From positions 62,001 to 126,000 of the forward strand of contig NZ_JAKKFI010000050.1 in the NCBI RefSeq assembly GCF_022230955.1: a stretch of DNA of 64,000 nucleotides, given 5' to 3'. Positions 42,271 through 51,604 of this stretch are shown piece by piece (position 1 is the stretch's first letter; each line of letters begins with the position of its first letter). Below the pieces are notes generated by a model. The model saw only the letters and a list, made by a program, of their open reading frames with translations, was not told the DNA's origin and ran no database searches. This stretch comes from Micromonospora cabrerizensis. GTDB lineage: Bacteria; Actinomycetota; Actinomycetes; Mycobacteriales; Micromonosporaceae. Both the position numbers and the translations under genes were made by a program.

Positions 42271-43938
42271 TCAGCGCAGGACGAATGCCGGCGGGCTGGC
42301 CGGGCTCTCGTTGGCCGACCGGTCGAGCGCGGTCAGTTGGTAGGTGTAGCGCTTACCGGGCACGGCCGACGTGTCCACCCAGGACTGCGCGCCGCCGGGC
42401 GTGGCCCGGACGGTGTCGACCAGGTGCGCGGCGTCCGCCGTGCCACACCGGCCGGGCAGGGTGGTGCCGTCGAACCGGTAGATCGCGTACGAGGTGGCGG
42501 TGCCGAGTGGCCGCACACCGTCCGCCGGTTGACGCCAGGTCAGCCGTACTCCGTCGGCCTGTCGGGCCGCCTTGGTGACCACCGGGAAGAGCAGCGGCCT
42601 GGCCGGCAGGTGCGTCATGGCCGGCACCAGCGCGGGCCGGGAGTAGTGGTCGGCGGCGTAGATGTCGGTGGCGCCGAGCCGGTTGGCCCGCACCTGGACG
42701 GCGGAGAAGTGCACGTTGCCCTGCACCTCCGGGTACGACCGGTTGAGCGTCAGGTGGTCGGACAGCTCACGCGGGTTCTGCCAGAACGGCCCGTACGCCG
42801 GGTCGCCGCTCTTGTAGTCGGCCTGGCCGATGTAGAGCTGCACGCGGGTGCCGCGCACCGTCTCGGCCCACCACGGGACGAGTCGGGCGTAGTCGGCGGC
42901 CGGGTACTGGCCGATGTACCAGTAGAGCTGCGGCACCACGTAGTCGATCCACTCCTGCTTGACCCACTTACGGGTGTCGGCGGAGATGATGTCGTACGAC
43001 TGGCTGCCGGTGGTGTCCGAGCCGAGCGGGTCGGCGGTCTGGTTGCGCCAGATGCCGAACGGGCTGACCCCGAACTTCACCCACGGCTTCGCCGCCTTGA
43101 TCCTGCCGCTCATCTCCTGGATCAGCAGGTTGATGTTGTCCCGCCGCCAGTCCGCCCGGTCGGTGAAGCCCCGGTTGTGGGCGGCGAAGGTGGCGTCGTC
43201 GGGGACCTGGTAGGTGCCACTGGGGTACGGGTAGAAGTAGTCGTCGAAGTGCACGCCGTCGATGTCGTACCGGCTGACCGCGTCCATCATCGCGGTCTGC
43301 ACGAACTCGCGTACCTCGGGAATGCCGGGGTTGTAGTAGAGCCGGCTGCCGGCCACGCCGGCCGGCGGGTAGGCGAAGGTCCAGTCGGGGTGCTGCCGGG
43401 CCGGGTGGCCGGGCGCGAGCTGGGTGAGGTCCGCGCCGGCGCCGCCGGGGGCTGGCATGGAGACGCGGTACGGGTTGAACCAGGCGTGGAACTCCAGGTT
43501 GCGCTTGTGCGCCTCGTCGACGAGGAAGGCCAGCGGGTCCCAGCCGGGATCCTGCCCACGGGTGCCGGTCAGGTACTCCGACCAGGGCTCGTACGGGGAG
43601 GGCCAGAGGGCGTCGGCGGTGGGCCGGACCTGCACCACGACGGCGTTGTGGTGCAGTCGGTCGGCAAGGTCGAGCAGTTCCCGATATTCGGCCTGCTGGG
43701 CGGCGACCCGGTCCGGGCTGGTCTGGGATGCCTTGCTGGGCCAGTCGATGTTGACCACCGACGAGATCCACATGGCCCGGAACTGCCGCTTCGGCGTGGC
43801 CGGGTCGGTGGTGCAGGTGGTGCTGGAGGTGCCGGTGGTGCTGGTGGCGTCGGGTGCCGCGTGTGCGGGGGTGGCGGCGACGAGGCTGCCGAACAGGGCG
43901 GTGATCAGCCCGGCGGCTGCGAGGCGGGTTGGCTTCAT
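42271..43938 (-). CDS. Secreted GHL10-type glycoside hydrolase (YngK/DUF187 family)
   Basis: The 555-residue protein has a signal peptide (residues 1-27, ending in AHA) and a TIM-barrel GHL10 domain at about 50-400: FRAMWISSVVNIDWPSK, VQVRPTADALWPSPYEPWSEYLTG, FHAWFNPYRVSMP, YDIDGVHFDDYFYP and KFGVSPFGIWRN. The C-terminal region (about 455-555) looks like a fibronectin-III module (RLTWRQPADGVRPLGTATSYAIYRFDG). Members are thought to cut peptidoglycan or other cell-surface glycans; the substrate is not established. ATG at 43938 gives the signal peptide. It is divergent from the permease and ends at a clear terminator. Confidence 0.87.
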   Translation of the reverse strand: MKPTRLAAAGLITALFGSLVAATPAHAAPDATSTTGTSSTTCTTDPATPKRQFRAMWISSVVNIDWPSKASQTSPDRVAAQQAEYRELLDLADRLHHNAVVVQVRPTADALWPSPYEPWSEYLTGTRGQDPGWDPLAFLVDEAHKRNLEFHAWFNPYRVSMPAPGGAGADLTQLAPGHPARQHPDWTFAYPPAGVAGSRLYYNPGIPEVREFVQTAMMDAVSRYDIDGVHFDDYFYPYPSGTYQVPDDATFAAHNRGFTDRADWRRDNINLLIQEMSGRIKAAKPWVKFGVSPFGIWRNQTADPLGSDTTGSQSYDIISADTRKWVKQEWIDYVVPQLYWYIGQYPAADYARLVPWWAETVRGTRVQLYIGQADYKSGDPAYGPFWQNPRELSDHLTLNRSYPEVQGNVHFSAVQVRANRLGATDIYAADHYSRPALVPAMTHLPARPLLFPVVTKAARQADGVRLTWRQPADGVRPLGTATSYAIYRFDGTTLPGRCGTADAAHLVDTVRATPGGAQSWVDTSAVPGKRYTYQLTALDRSANESPASPPAFVLR

Positions 43939-44009
43939 GCGGTGTGTCCCTCCGTTGGGGCTCCCGTGTGATGAGCGCGGCACCTTCGGCAAGATTCGCC
44001 GATGGCTAT

Positions 44010-44022
44010 CTACCGCTGGTAG
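44010..44022. promoter_or_regulatory. CTACC-GCT-GGTAG palindrome in a divergent promoter region
   Basis: A 13-base palindrome in the 203-base gap between the GHL10 gene and the amino acid permease, followed by an AT-rich GAAATTTTCAC stretch. It could be an operator for either gene. Nothing else stands out in 43939-44141. Confidence 0.35.
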
Positions 44023-44141
44023 GAAATTTTCACAATCGGGCCGTTCCCGCAAGGGTCAGTGGTTGACCATTCCCGCCGCTGGGTAGCAACGCCGGTCACC
44101 GGCCGCCGCGGAGGTGGTCGCACGGTGGGAGGGGTGAGCGC

Positions 44142-45638
44142 ATGTCCGTGCTGCGGACAAAACCGATCAAGGACGTGATAGCCCAGGGTGAGGCCGACGG
44201 CAGCGACGGCCAGCTCGGGCTGAAGAGACGGCTCGGCGCGGTCGACCTCACCGGCTTCGGCATCGGCATCGTGATCGGCACCGGCATCTTCACCCTCACC
44301 GGGATCGAGGCCCGCGACAGCGCCGGACCGGGCGTGGTGATCTCCTTCGCCATCGCCGGCGTGGTGGCCCTGCTGGCCGCGCTCTGCTACGCCGAGCTGG
44401 CCTCCAGCGTGCCGACCGCGGGCAGCGCCTACACCTACGCGTACGCCACGATGGGCGAGATCGTCGCCTGGATCATCGGCTGGGACCTGCTGCTGGAGTT
44501 CGCGCTCGGCGCCGCCGTGGTGGCCCGCGGCTGGTCCGGCTACCTGGCCGAACTGCTCGACCTGCCGACCCGCTGGTTCGGCGAGGAGGGCAGCACCGTC
44601 AACGTCGGTGCCATCGCCATCGTGCTGATCCTCGGCATCGTCGCGATCGTCGGCATCCGGGAGTCCGCCCGGATCACCAACCTGCTGGTGCTGGTCAAGG
44701 TGGCCATCTGCGTCTTCGTGGTGGTGGCCGGCCTGTTCTTCGTCAAGGCCGCCAACCTCACCCCGTTCATCCCGCCGGCCGAGCCCGCGGGCAGCGGCGA
44801 CGACGGCATCAAGCAGCCGGTCACGCAGGCGCTCTTCGGGCTGGAGCCGTCCGTCTTCGGCTTCGTCGGGGTGCTCAGCGCCGCCGCGGTGGTCTTCTTC
44901 GCGTACACCGGCTTCGAGGCCGTGGCCAACCTGGGTGAGGAGACGAAGAAGCCCAAGCGGGACCTCACCCTGGGTCTGCTCGGCACCCTGCTGATCTCCA
45001 CCGTGCTGTACATCGGCGTCTCGCTGGTGGTGGTCGGGATGGTGCCCTACACCGAGATCGACCGGGGCGCCCCGATCGCGTCGGCGTTCGAGTCGGTCGG
45101 CGCGGGCTGGGCGGCCGTGCTGGTCTCCATCGCCGCGGTCGCCGGCCTGACCAGCGTCATCCTGGTCGACCTGGTGGCGATGGGCCGGATCGGGTTCGCC
45201 ATCGCCCGGGACGGGCTGATCCCGCCCTCGATCGCGAAGGTGCACCCGCGCTGGGGCACCCCGTACCGGATCTCCGCGATCATGACGGTGGCGGTCGCGC
45301 TGCTGGCCGGTTTCCTGCCGCTGTCCGCGCTGGCCGACCTGGTGAGTATCGGCGCGCTCTGCGCGTTCGTGCTCGTGTCGGTCGCGGTGCCGATCCTGCG
45401 CCGCAAGCGCCCGGACCTGGAGCGGCCGTTCCGGGTGCCGTTCTCCCCGGTGCTGCCGATCGTCTCCGCGCTGGCCTGCTTCTACCTGATGCTCAACCTG
45501 TCGGTGGAGACCTGGCTGCGGTTCCTGGCCTGGATGCTGCTCGGCGCGCTGATCTACTTCGGTTACGGCCACCGCCGCAACCGGCTGGCCCAGCACGAGC
45601 CGGCGGTCGCCCCGGCCCCGCGCGAGCCGACCAACTGA
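44142..45638 (+). CDS. Amino acid permease, APC superfamily (cationic amino acid type)
   Basis: The 498-residue protein has about twelve TM helices and begins with the APC signature LKRRLGAVDLTGFGIGIVIGTGIFTLTGIEA (residues 27-57 in outline). YAELASSVPTAGSAYTYAYATMGE near 86 and FFAYTGFEAVANLGEETKKPKRD near 252 match the CAT/YfnA group that imports cationic or neutral amino acids by proton symport. An SD GGGAGGGG precedes ATG 44142. It shares a terminator with the convergent GH43 gene. Substrate specificity is unknown. Confidence 0.9.
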   Translation: MSVLRTKPIKDVIAQGEADGSDGQLGLKRRLGAVDLTGFGIGIVIGTGIFTLTGIEARDSAGPGVVISFAIAGVVALLAALCYAELASSVPTAGSAYTYAYATMGEIVAWIIGWDLLLEFALGAAVVARGWSGYLAELLDLPTRWFGEEGSTVNVGAIAIVLILGIVAIVGIRESARITNLLVLVKVAICVFVVVAGLFFVKAANLTPFIPPAEPAGSGDDGIKQPVTQALFGLEPSVFGFVGVLSAAAVVFFAYTGFEAVANLGEETKKPKRDLTLGLLGTLLISTVLYIGVSLVVVGMVPYTEIDRGAPIASAFESVGAGWAAVLVSIAAVAGLTSVILVDLVAMGRIGFAIARDGLIPPSIAKVHPRWGTPYRISAIMTVAVALLAGFLPLSALADLVSIGALCAFVLVSVAVPILRRKRPDLERPFRVPFSPVLPIVSALACFYLMLNLSVETWLRFLAWMLLGALIYFGYGHRRNRLAQHEPAVAPAPREPTN

Positions 45639-45645
45639 CCGACAC

Positions 45646-45680
45646 GTGCGGAAGGGCCCCAGCCCCGGGGCCCTCCGCAC
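45646..45680. terminator. Bidirectional terminator between permease and GH43 genes
   Basis: GTGCGGAAGGGCCCC at 45646-45660 pairs with GGGGCCCTCCGCAC at 45667-45680, with one bulged A and a 6-base loop. It occupies the 49-base gap between two convergent stops. Confidence 0.82.
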
Positions 45681-45687
45681 GGTCAGC

Positions 45688-46716
45688 TCAGGGGCGGGGC
45701 TGCGGCGTGGCCGTCGGGCCCTTGACGACCGGCCTGCCGTCGACCCAGGTCACCTCGTCGAGCCACACCTGCCGACCCGGGTCGGTGCTGCCCTCCTGGC
45801 CGGGCGGCCAGGCGTGGTACAGCAGCCAGGTCCGCCCGTCCCTGACCACCATCGACGCGTGGCCGGGGCCCGAGGCGGCCTCGTTGCTCTTCAGGATCGG
45901 GTTCTCGGCGGCCTTCACACACGGGCCGGTCGGGCCCTCGCAGACCGCGTAGCCCTCGGCGTACTCCGCCTTGTCGTACGCGTTGGCGGCGAAGAAGAGC
46001 AGCAGCCGACCGTCCTGACGGTGGAAGAACGGCCCCTCGATGAGGGTGCCCTCCCAGGGCTCGGTCTGCTTCAGCAGCTTCGTCGGCTCGCCGACGAGGG
46101 TCAGGCCGTCGTCGGCGAGGCGCTGCGAGAAGAGCCAGGTGTCCACCCCTATCGCGTTGCCGTCGTTCTTCCACAGCAGCCACAGGCTGCCGTCGGTGTC
46201 CCGGTACGGGCTGGCGTCGATCGCCCCGCCCAGGTCTGCCTGGCAGATCAGCGGGCCGTCAGAGTCGTCGGAGTACGGCCCCTGCGGCGCGCTGGCCACG
46301 GCCCGCCCGACGCACTGCCGCCCGGCTTCCCGGCCGGCGACCGTGTAGTAGAGCAGGAACCTGTCCGGTGCGAGCTGGACCGCCTCGGGCGCCCAGGTTT
46401 TGCCGGCGTCCGCCCAGTCGGGCAGCGTCGGCAGGGCATCACCGGCCTCGGTCCATTCCACCAGGTCGGTCGAGGTGAGCACCGGGACGTTGCGGCCGCC
46501 GGAGTTGGTGTGGAACAGGTACCAGGTGTCGCCCACCTGGATCGCCTGCGGGTCCGGGGCGTCGGTCTTCACGACCGGGTTGGTGAACACGCTGGAGTCG
46601 CTCCCGCTGCTCGTGGTGGGGGTGGGTTCGATGTCGTCGGAACAGCCCGCGACGAGCAACGCGGCGGCGAGAACGATCGCCGCCGCGCCACGTCGCCGGG
46701 CGGTCGTACGCGTCAT
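45688..46716 (-). CDS. GH43-type arabinan/xylan-active lipoprotein
   Basis: The 342-residue protein has a lipoprotein signal (LLVAGC, residues 20-25) and a five-bladed propeller of glycoside hydrolase family 43: the catalytic base aspartate in KTDAPDPQAIQVGD near residue 50, transition-state aspartate in GGAIDASPYRD near 178, and acid glutamate in EGTLIEGPFF near 228. Family activities include alpha-L-arabinofuranosidase, endo-arabinanase and beta-xylosidase. ATG at 46716 overlaps the permease stop. As last gene of the GH51/ABC operon it would trim arabinose-containing oligosaccharides at the cell surface. Activity towards arabinan is inferred from context. Confidence 0.88.
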   Translation of the reverse strand: MTRTTARRRGAAAIVLAAALLVAGCSDDIEPTPTTSSGSDSSVFTNPVVKTDAPDPQAIQVGDTWYLFHTNSGGRNVPVLTSTDLVEWTEAGDALPTLPDWADAGKTWAPEAVQLAPDRFLLYYTVAGREAGRQCVGRAVASAPQGPYSDDSDGPLICQADLGGAIDASPYRDTDGSLWLLWKNDGNAIGVDTWLFSQRLADDGLTLVGEPTKLLKQTEPWEGTLIEGPFFHRQDGRLLLFFAANAYDKAEYAEGYAVCEGPTGPCVKAAENPILKSNEAASGPGHASMVVRDGRTWLLYHAWPPGQEGSTDPGRQVWLDEVTWVDGRPVVKGPTATPQPRP

Positions 46717-47570
46717 CCCTTCAGACCGCTGCGGGAGACACCCTGGATGATGTGCCGCTGGGCCAGCACGAAGAGGATCAGCACCGGCAGGCTGGCCAGC
46801 ACGGCACCCGCCATGATCACCGGGTAGTCGGTGACGTACGAGCCCTGGAGCAGGCCCAGGCCCGGCGGCAGGGTGAGCTTCTCCGGGCTGAACAGCACGA
46901 AGATCGGCCAGAGGAAGTCGTTCCAGTTGGTGAGGAACGACAGCACGGCCAGGGTGGCCAGCGCCGGCCTGGACAGCGGCAGCACCACCTTGTAGAAGAT
47001 CTGCCACTGGTTGGCGCCGTCCAGCGTGGCGGCCTCCTCCAGCTCGTTCGGCAGGGAGAGGAAGAACTGCCGCAGGAAGAACACCCCGAACGCGCTGGCC
47101 GCGCCGGGCACCACGACCACGGCGAGGGTGTCGATCCAGTTGAGCTGGTCGACGATCAGGAAGTTCGGGATGATCAGCGAGGTCGGCGGGATGAACAGCG
47201 TCCCGACGATCAGCGCGAAGGTGACCCCGCGCCCCCGGAACTTCAGCCGGGCCAGGGAGTACGCGGCCATCGAGGCGGTCACCAGCACCAGCGCCGAGTG
47301 CAGCGTGGCGGCCACCATGCTGTTGAGGAACCAGCGCAGCACCGGGTTCGCCGAGTTGTTGAGGATCTGCTCGTAGCCGTAACCGGCAAGCGGGTTCGGC
47401 AGCCAGCTCGGTGGGATCTGCTGGGCGGCGGTGTAGGTCTTCAGCGAGGTGATGACCATCCACACCAGCGGGACCAGGAAGATCAGGGCCAGGGCGACCA
47501 GGGTGGCGTAGAGCCCGACCCGGCGCAGCCCCGGTGTGGGGCCGTCGGTGGTCGGCGTGGGCGTCGTCAT
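46713..47570 (-). CDS. Carbohydrate ABC transporter permease, MalG/AraQ type
   Basis: The 285-residue permease has six TM helices and the EAA loop EEAATLDGANQWQIFYKVVLPLSRPAL at about residues 188-214, the contact with the ATPase. It ends in the family-typical QRHIIQGVSRSGLKG. It lies 10 bases after the first permease and overlaps the GH43 gene. No ATPase gene is in the cluster, so a shared MsiK-type ATPase elsewhere in the genome probably energises it, as in Streptomyces. Confidence 0.93.
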   Translation of the reverse strand: MTTPTPTTDGPTPGLRRVGLYATLVALALIFLVPLVWMVITSLKTYTAAQQIPPSWLPNPLAGYGYEQILNNSANPVLRWFLNSMVAATLHSALVLVTASMAAYSLARLKFRGRGVTFALIVGTLFIPPTSLIIPNFLIVDQLNWIDTLAVVVVPGAASAFGVFFLRQFFLSLPNELEEAATLDGANQWQIFYKVVLPLSRPALATLAVLSFLTNWNDFLWPIFVLFSPEKLTLPPGLGLLQGSYVTDYPVIMAGAVLASLPVLILFVLAQRHIIQGVSRSGLKG

Positions 47571-47580
47571 GGCGGTCCCC

Positions 47581-48546
47581 TCAGTCTTCCTTGTAGCGGA
47601 AGAGGCGGAAGTTGGCGATGCTCACGACCGCCAGCAGCAGCGCGAACACGATGCTCATCGCGGCGGCGCGACCGGCGTTGTTGTTGCGCAGGCCCTCCTC
47701 GACGATGAACCACACCACCGTGCGGGTCTCCGTGCCGGGCGTCCCCTGGGTGATCAGGAACGACTGGCCGAACATGTTCGCCGAGGCGAGCACGGTCGTC
47801 GTGATCACGAAGAGCAGCACCGGCCGCAGCCCGGGAAGGGTGACGTTGCGGAATCGCTGCCACGCGTTCGCGCCGTCCATCCGGGCCGCCTCGTACAGCT
47901 CCGGCGAGATGTCCTGGAGGCCGGCCAGGTAGATCACCGCGTTGAAGCCGGAGGTCCACCAGACGGTCACCCCGACCAGCGAGATCCACGCCCACGGCAT
48001 GTTCGTCACCCAGGGGGTGTCCGACGGCAACCCGACCACGCCGAGGAGCCGGTTGACCAGGCCCAGGTTGGCGTCGAGCAGGAACCGCCAGAGCAGGCCG
48101 ATCACCGCGACACCGAGCACGTACGGCGCGAAGTAGATCGCCCGGAAGAACGTGCGGCCCGGGAAGGAGCGGTTGAGCAGCAGTGCCAACCCCAGCGGTA
48201 CGACCACCAGCAGCGGCACCGACAGCACCGTGAAGATCGCGGTGGCCCGGATGCTCTGCCACCAGTCGCCGTAGACGGCGGAGTCGCTGGAGAAGAGCTG
48301 CTTGTAGTTGTCCAACCCGACGAACGGCCGGTTGGGCAGTTGGAAGTCCCACTGGTGCACGCTCAGCCAGAGGCCGAGGATGATCGGCAGCAGGCCGAAC
48401 ACCCCGAACAGGACCAGGTAGGGGGCGAGGAACAGATATGGCGTCGCCCGTCCGGTCCGACCCGCCGAGGCGGCCCGGCGGGCTGCTTTGGCCGCCGGGG
48501 GCGGCGCGTCACCGCGCGCCGCCCCGACCTCGATCACGTCCGCCAC
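47581..48546 (-). CDS. Carbohydrate ABC transporter permease, MalF/AraP type
   Basis: A 321-residue permease with six TM helices after a 30-residue basic, alanine-rich N-terminus. The EAA loop is PELYEAARMDGANAWQRFRNVTLPGLRPVL near residue 221. It pairs with the MalG-type permease immediately downstream to form the channel. It follows the binding-protein stop by 6 bases, so the three transport genes are tightly linked. Confidence 0.93.
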   Translation of the reverse strand: MADVIEVGAARGDAPPPAAKAARRAASAGRTGRATPYLFLAPYLVLFGVFGLLPIILGLWLSVHQWDFQLPNRPFVGLDNYKQLFSSDSAVYGDWWQSIRATAIFTVLSVPLLVVVPLGLALLLNRSFPGRTFFRAIYFAPYVLGVAVIGLLWRFLLDANLGLVNRLLGVVGLPSDTPWVTNMPWAWISLVGVTVWWTSGFNAVIYLAGLQDISPELYEAARMDGANAWQRFRNVTLPGLRPVLLFVITTTVLASANMFGQSFLITQGTPGTETRTVVWFIVEEGLRNNNAGRAAAMSIVFALLLAVVSIANFRLFRYKED

Positions 48547-48552
48547 GGGGTA

Positions 48553-49881
48553 TCAGCTCCCGTACTTCTTGCGGTTGTCCTCGAGCTGCTTGTTGGCCTT
48601 CGCCACACCGTCGTCGAGTGCCTGCTTGGGCGACTTCTTGCCCAGCGCGGCCTCGTTGAAGGAGTTGTAGAAGGTGGTCATGACCTCGCCGAGACCCGGG
48701 GCCGCCGGCGGGAACGCCGCGTACTCCAGCTCGGGGGCGAGCGACGAGATCTCCGGCAGCGCCTTGAACTCGGCGCCCTCGCGGACGGCCTTACGGGCCG
48801 GCACCTGGCCGCCCTTCGCCCAGTCCAGCGAGTGCTCGCTGAGCCAGTTGATGAAGACCTTCGCGCCGGAGACCTTGTTGGCGTCGTTGGCCCGCTGCTT
48901 CACGATGGTGAAGTTGTGCGAGTTGGCCCACGCGGCCGGCTTGCTGCCGATCTGCGGGAGCGGGGCGACGCCCCACTGCACCTCGGGGCTCTTCTTCAGA
49001 TCGTTGATCTGCCAGATGCCGTTCCAGGTGAAGGCGTTCTTGCCGCTCTTGAACGACAGGTAGTCGGCGTCCTGACCGACGTTGGCCGGCGAGAAGCCCT
49101 GCTTGATCATGTCGACCAGCCAGGTGCACGCCTCGACCGCCGGGTCCGAGTTGAAGGTGGCCTTGGCGACCTCGGCGTCGAACAGGGTGGCGCCCCACTG
49201 GTTGAGCAGCGAGTAGAAGGTCATGCCGCCGGTGAACTGGAACGGGCTGACCCAGAAGCCCTGGATGCCGGCCTTCTTCAGCTCGGTCAGCGCGGCGACG
49301 TAGTCGTCCTTGGTCGTCGGCGGCTTGTTCGGGTCCAGGCCGGCCTTCTGCATGACGCTCTTGTTGTAGTAGAAGCCCAGCGGGTGCATGTCCAGGGGGA
49401 TGCCGTACCGCTTGTTGTTGTAGAGCCCGCCCTTCCACACCGTGGGGGCGAAGTCGCCCTCGGCGAGCTCCAGGTTCTTGGCCACGTCGTCCAGCTCGGT
49501 GATCACGCCGCGGGCGGCGAAGGTGGCGAGCTGGTCCATGTGCATGACCGCGATGTCCGGGCCGTTGCCGCTGGAGGCCGCGCCGGGGAGCTTGTTGTAG
49601 TAGTCCTCCCACTGGTACGTGGCCACCGACACGGCGATGTTCTTGTGCTCGGTGTTGAACTGGTTCACCAGCGTCTTGAAGATCTCGCCGTCACCGCCGG
49701 TGAAGCCGTTCCACAGCTTCAGGTCCACCTTGGGGCCGGTGTACTCCTTGCCCCCGTTGCCCGCGGCCGGGCCGGAGGCGCTGTCGTCGCTGCCGCAGCC
49801 CGCGAGCGTCAGCGAGGCCGCGGCGCCGAGTCCGAGACCGAGGCCGAGCAGGCGACGCCGGCTCATGTCGTTCTGGATCAT
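48553..49881 (-). CDS. Extracellular sugar-binding lipoprotein of an ABC importer
   Basis: The 442-residue protein starts with an RR-bearing signal (MSRRRLLGLGLGLGAAASLTLAGC) and lipobox LAGC; the twin arginine suggests Tat export. The mature part is a family-1 solute-binding protein (VDLKLWNGFTGGDGEIFKTLVNQFN near residue 50 and KWGGxx-type segments later). It captures oligosaccharides, probably arabino-oligosaccharides given its neighbours. ATG at 49881 or 49866 are both possible. It is 61 bases downstream of the GH51 gene, so it is likely in the same operon. Confidence 0.92.
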   Translation of the reverse strand: MIQNDMSRRRLLGLGLGLGAAASLTLAGCGSDDSASGPAAGNGGKEYTGPKVDLKLWNGFTGGDGEIFKTLVNQFNTEHKNIAVSVATYQWEDYYNKLPGAASSGNGPDIAVMHMDQLATFAARGVITELDDVAKNLELAEGDFAPTVWKGGLYNNKRYGIPLDMHPLGFYYNKSVMQKAGLDPNKPPTTKDDYVAALTELKKAGIQGFWVSPFQFTGGMTFYSLLNQWGATLFDAEVAKATFNSDPAVEACTWLVDMIKQGFSPANVGQDADYLSFKSGKNAFTWNGIWQINDLKKSPEVQWGVAPLPQIGSKPAAWANSHNFTIVKQRANDANKVSGAKVFINWLSEHSLDWAKGGQVPARKAVREGAEFKALPEISSLAPELEYAAFPPAAPGLGEVMTTFYNSFNEAALGKKSPKQALDDGVAKANKQLEDNRKKYGS

Positions 49882-49942
49882 GCTTTATCTCTCCTTGAGG
49901 GGGAACGGAATGAATTGTGCCTGCTCAGAACCGGTGTGACAC

Positions 49943-51457
49943 CTACGCGTTGGCCGGGCCGAAGCGGAGCACGCTCCAGGACACGGCGGGCAGGCGCACG
50001 GTGCACCGGCCGCCGTCGGGGGTGGGGGTGGGCAGATCCCGAGGCGTCACCCGGTCGGGGTCGGCCTCGGTGTTCGTCGCCGACGGGTCGGACCCGGCAG
50101 CGATGCTCTGGAAGGAATAACCGGATAGTCCTGGCAGACCGCGCAAATCGATGTCCAATGCGAGGTCCGTCTGGTCCCGGTTGACCGCGAACACGGTCAG
50201 CTCGCCGGTCTCCTCGTCGTGCACGGCGACGGTGTCGAGCACCGGCACGTCCCCGTACTTCTTCGTGTCGTAGCGCGGCGACACCGGGTCGGTGCGCAGC
50301 ACGGTGCCCCGGGCGTACCGGGCGGTCAGCGCGAAGGGGTGGAAGATGCTCTGCCGCCAGGCCGGGCCGCCGTTGCGGGTGCGGATCGGCGCGATCACGT
50401 TGGCCAGCTGGGCCTGCGCGGCCACCCCGACCCGGTCCGCGTGGCGCAGCAGGGTGATCAGCAGGTCGCCGACGACCACCGCGTCGACGGCGGTGAAGTC
50501 GTCCTCGATCAGCGCCGGGGCCTCGACCCAGCCGCGCCGGTCCAGGTCGGCCTGGAGGCGGGACTCGTACCAGACGTTCCACTCGTCGAAGGAGATCTTC
50601 AGCTTGCGCTTGTGCCGCTGCTTGGCGGCCACGTGGTCGGCGGTCGCGACCACCTCGGTGATGAAGTTGTCCATGTCGACGGCCGAGGCCAGGATGCTGG
50701 CCTGGTCGCCGTCGGACGGGTCGTAGTAGGTGTGCGCCGAGATGTAGTCGACGTGCTCGTAGGTGTGCTCCAGCACCGTCGCCTCCCAGGAGGCGAAGGT
50801 GGGCATCCGCCGGTTGGAGCTGCCGCAGGCGATCAGGCTGATCGACGGGTCGATCATCTTCATCGCGCGGGCGGCCTCGGCGGCGACGCGGCCGTACTCG
50901 TCGGCGGTCTTGTGGCCGACCTGCCACGGGCCGTCCATCTCGTTGCCCAGGCACCACAGCCGCACCCCGTACGGGTCCTCGGCGCCGTGCTTGCGTCGCA
51001 GGTCGGACAGCTCCGTGCCGCCCGGGTGGTTGGCGTACTCCAGCAGGTCCAGTGCCTCCTGGACCCCGCGCGTGCCGAGGTTGACCGCCATCATCGGCTC
51101 GACGCCGGCCTCGGCGGCCCAGGTCATGAACTCGTCCAGCCCGAACGCGTTGGTCTCGATCGTCTTCCAGGCCAGGTCGAGCCGGCGGGGCCGGTTGCCG
51201 ACCGGGCCGACCCCGTCCTCCCAGCGGTAGCCGGAGACGAAGTTGCCGCCCGGGTAGCGGACCACCGAGACGCCCAGCTCACGGGTCAGGTCCAGCACGT
51301 CGCGGCGCAGGCCGCGGGAGTCGGCGTTGGGGTGGCCGGGCTCGTAGATGCCGCCGTAGACGCACCGCCCCATGTGCTCGACGAATGAGCCGAAGAGGCG
51401 TCGGTCGGCCGGGCCGATGGAGAAGGCCGGGTCGATCGTCAGCTGCGCGGTCCGCAA
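49943..51457 (-). CDS. Alpha-N-arabinofuranosidase, GH51
   Basis: The 504-residue enzyme releases terminal arabinofuranose from arabinan and arabinoxylan oligosaccharides. The acid/base glutamate lies in LWCLGNEMDGPWQ near residue 180 and the nucleophile in ISFDEWNVWYESR near 296. The N-terminus matches the actinobacterial family (RTAQLTIDPAFSIGPADRRLFGSFVEHMGRCVYGGIYEPGHP) if translation starts at TTG 51457, which has AGGTGG upstream; the ATG at 51511 would add unrelated residues. No signal peptide, so it is intracellular and acts on imported sugars. First gene of the operon, divergent from the LacI gene. Confidence 0.93.
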   Translation of the reverse strand: MRTAQLTIDPAFSIGPADRRLFGSFVEHMGRCVYGGIYEPGHPNADSRGLRRDVLDLTRELGVSVVRYPGGNFVSGYRWEDGVGPVGNRPRRLDLAWKTIETNAFGLDEFMTWAAEAGVEPMMAVNLGTRGVQEALDLLEYANHPGGTELSDLRRKHGAEDPYGVRLWCLGNEMDGPWQVGHKTADEYGRVAAEAARAMKMIDPSISLIACGSSNRRMPTFASWEATVLEHTYEHVDYISAHTYYDPSDGDQASILASAVDMDNFITEVVATADHVAAKQRHKRKLKISFDEWNVWYESRLQADLDRRGWVEAPALIEDDFTAVDAVVVGDLLITLLRHADRVGVAAQAQLANVIAPIRTRNGGPAWRQSIFHPFALTARYARGTVLRTDPVSPRYDTKKYGDVPVLDTVAVHDEETGELTVFAVNRDQTDLALDIDLRGLPGLSGYSFQSIAAGSDPSATNTEADPDRVTPRDLPTPTPDGGRCTVRLPAVSWSVLRFGPANA

Positions 51458-51528
51458 GGGGGTGCCACCTTTCCTCGTGCCGATGCCCGGGTGAGCGCGG
51501 TCACCGTTCACCCGGTGTCCATCGTTTC

Positions 51529-51552
51529 TACAACGTTGTAGGCAACGTTGTA
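51529..51552. promoter_or_regulatory. Two abutting LacI-type operators
   Basis: TACAACGTTGTA at 51529-51540 is a perfect 12-base palindrome with the central CG typical of LacI-family sites. GGCAACGTTGTA at 51541-51552 follows immediately with two changes. They lie between the divergent GH51 and LacI genes, 72-95 bases ahead of GH51 and about 53 bases ahead of lacI, so one bound repressor could control both. Confidence 0.8.
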
Positions 51553-51604
51553 AAGGGCTGATGACGAGGTATGGTGCGCTGGGTTACATCGGGGAGGTTG
51601 CGGA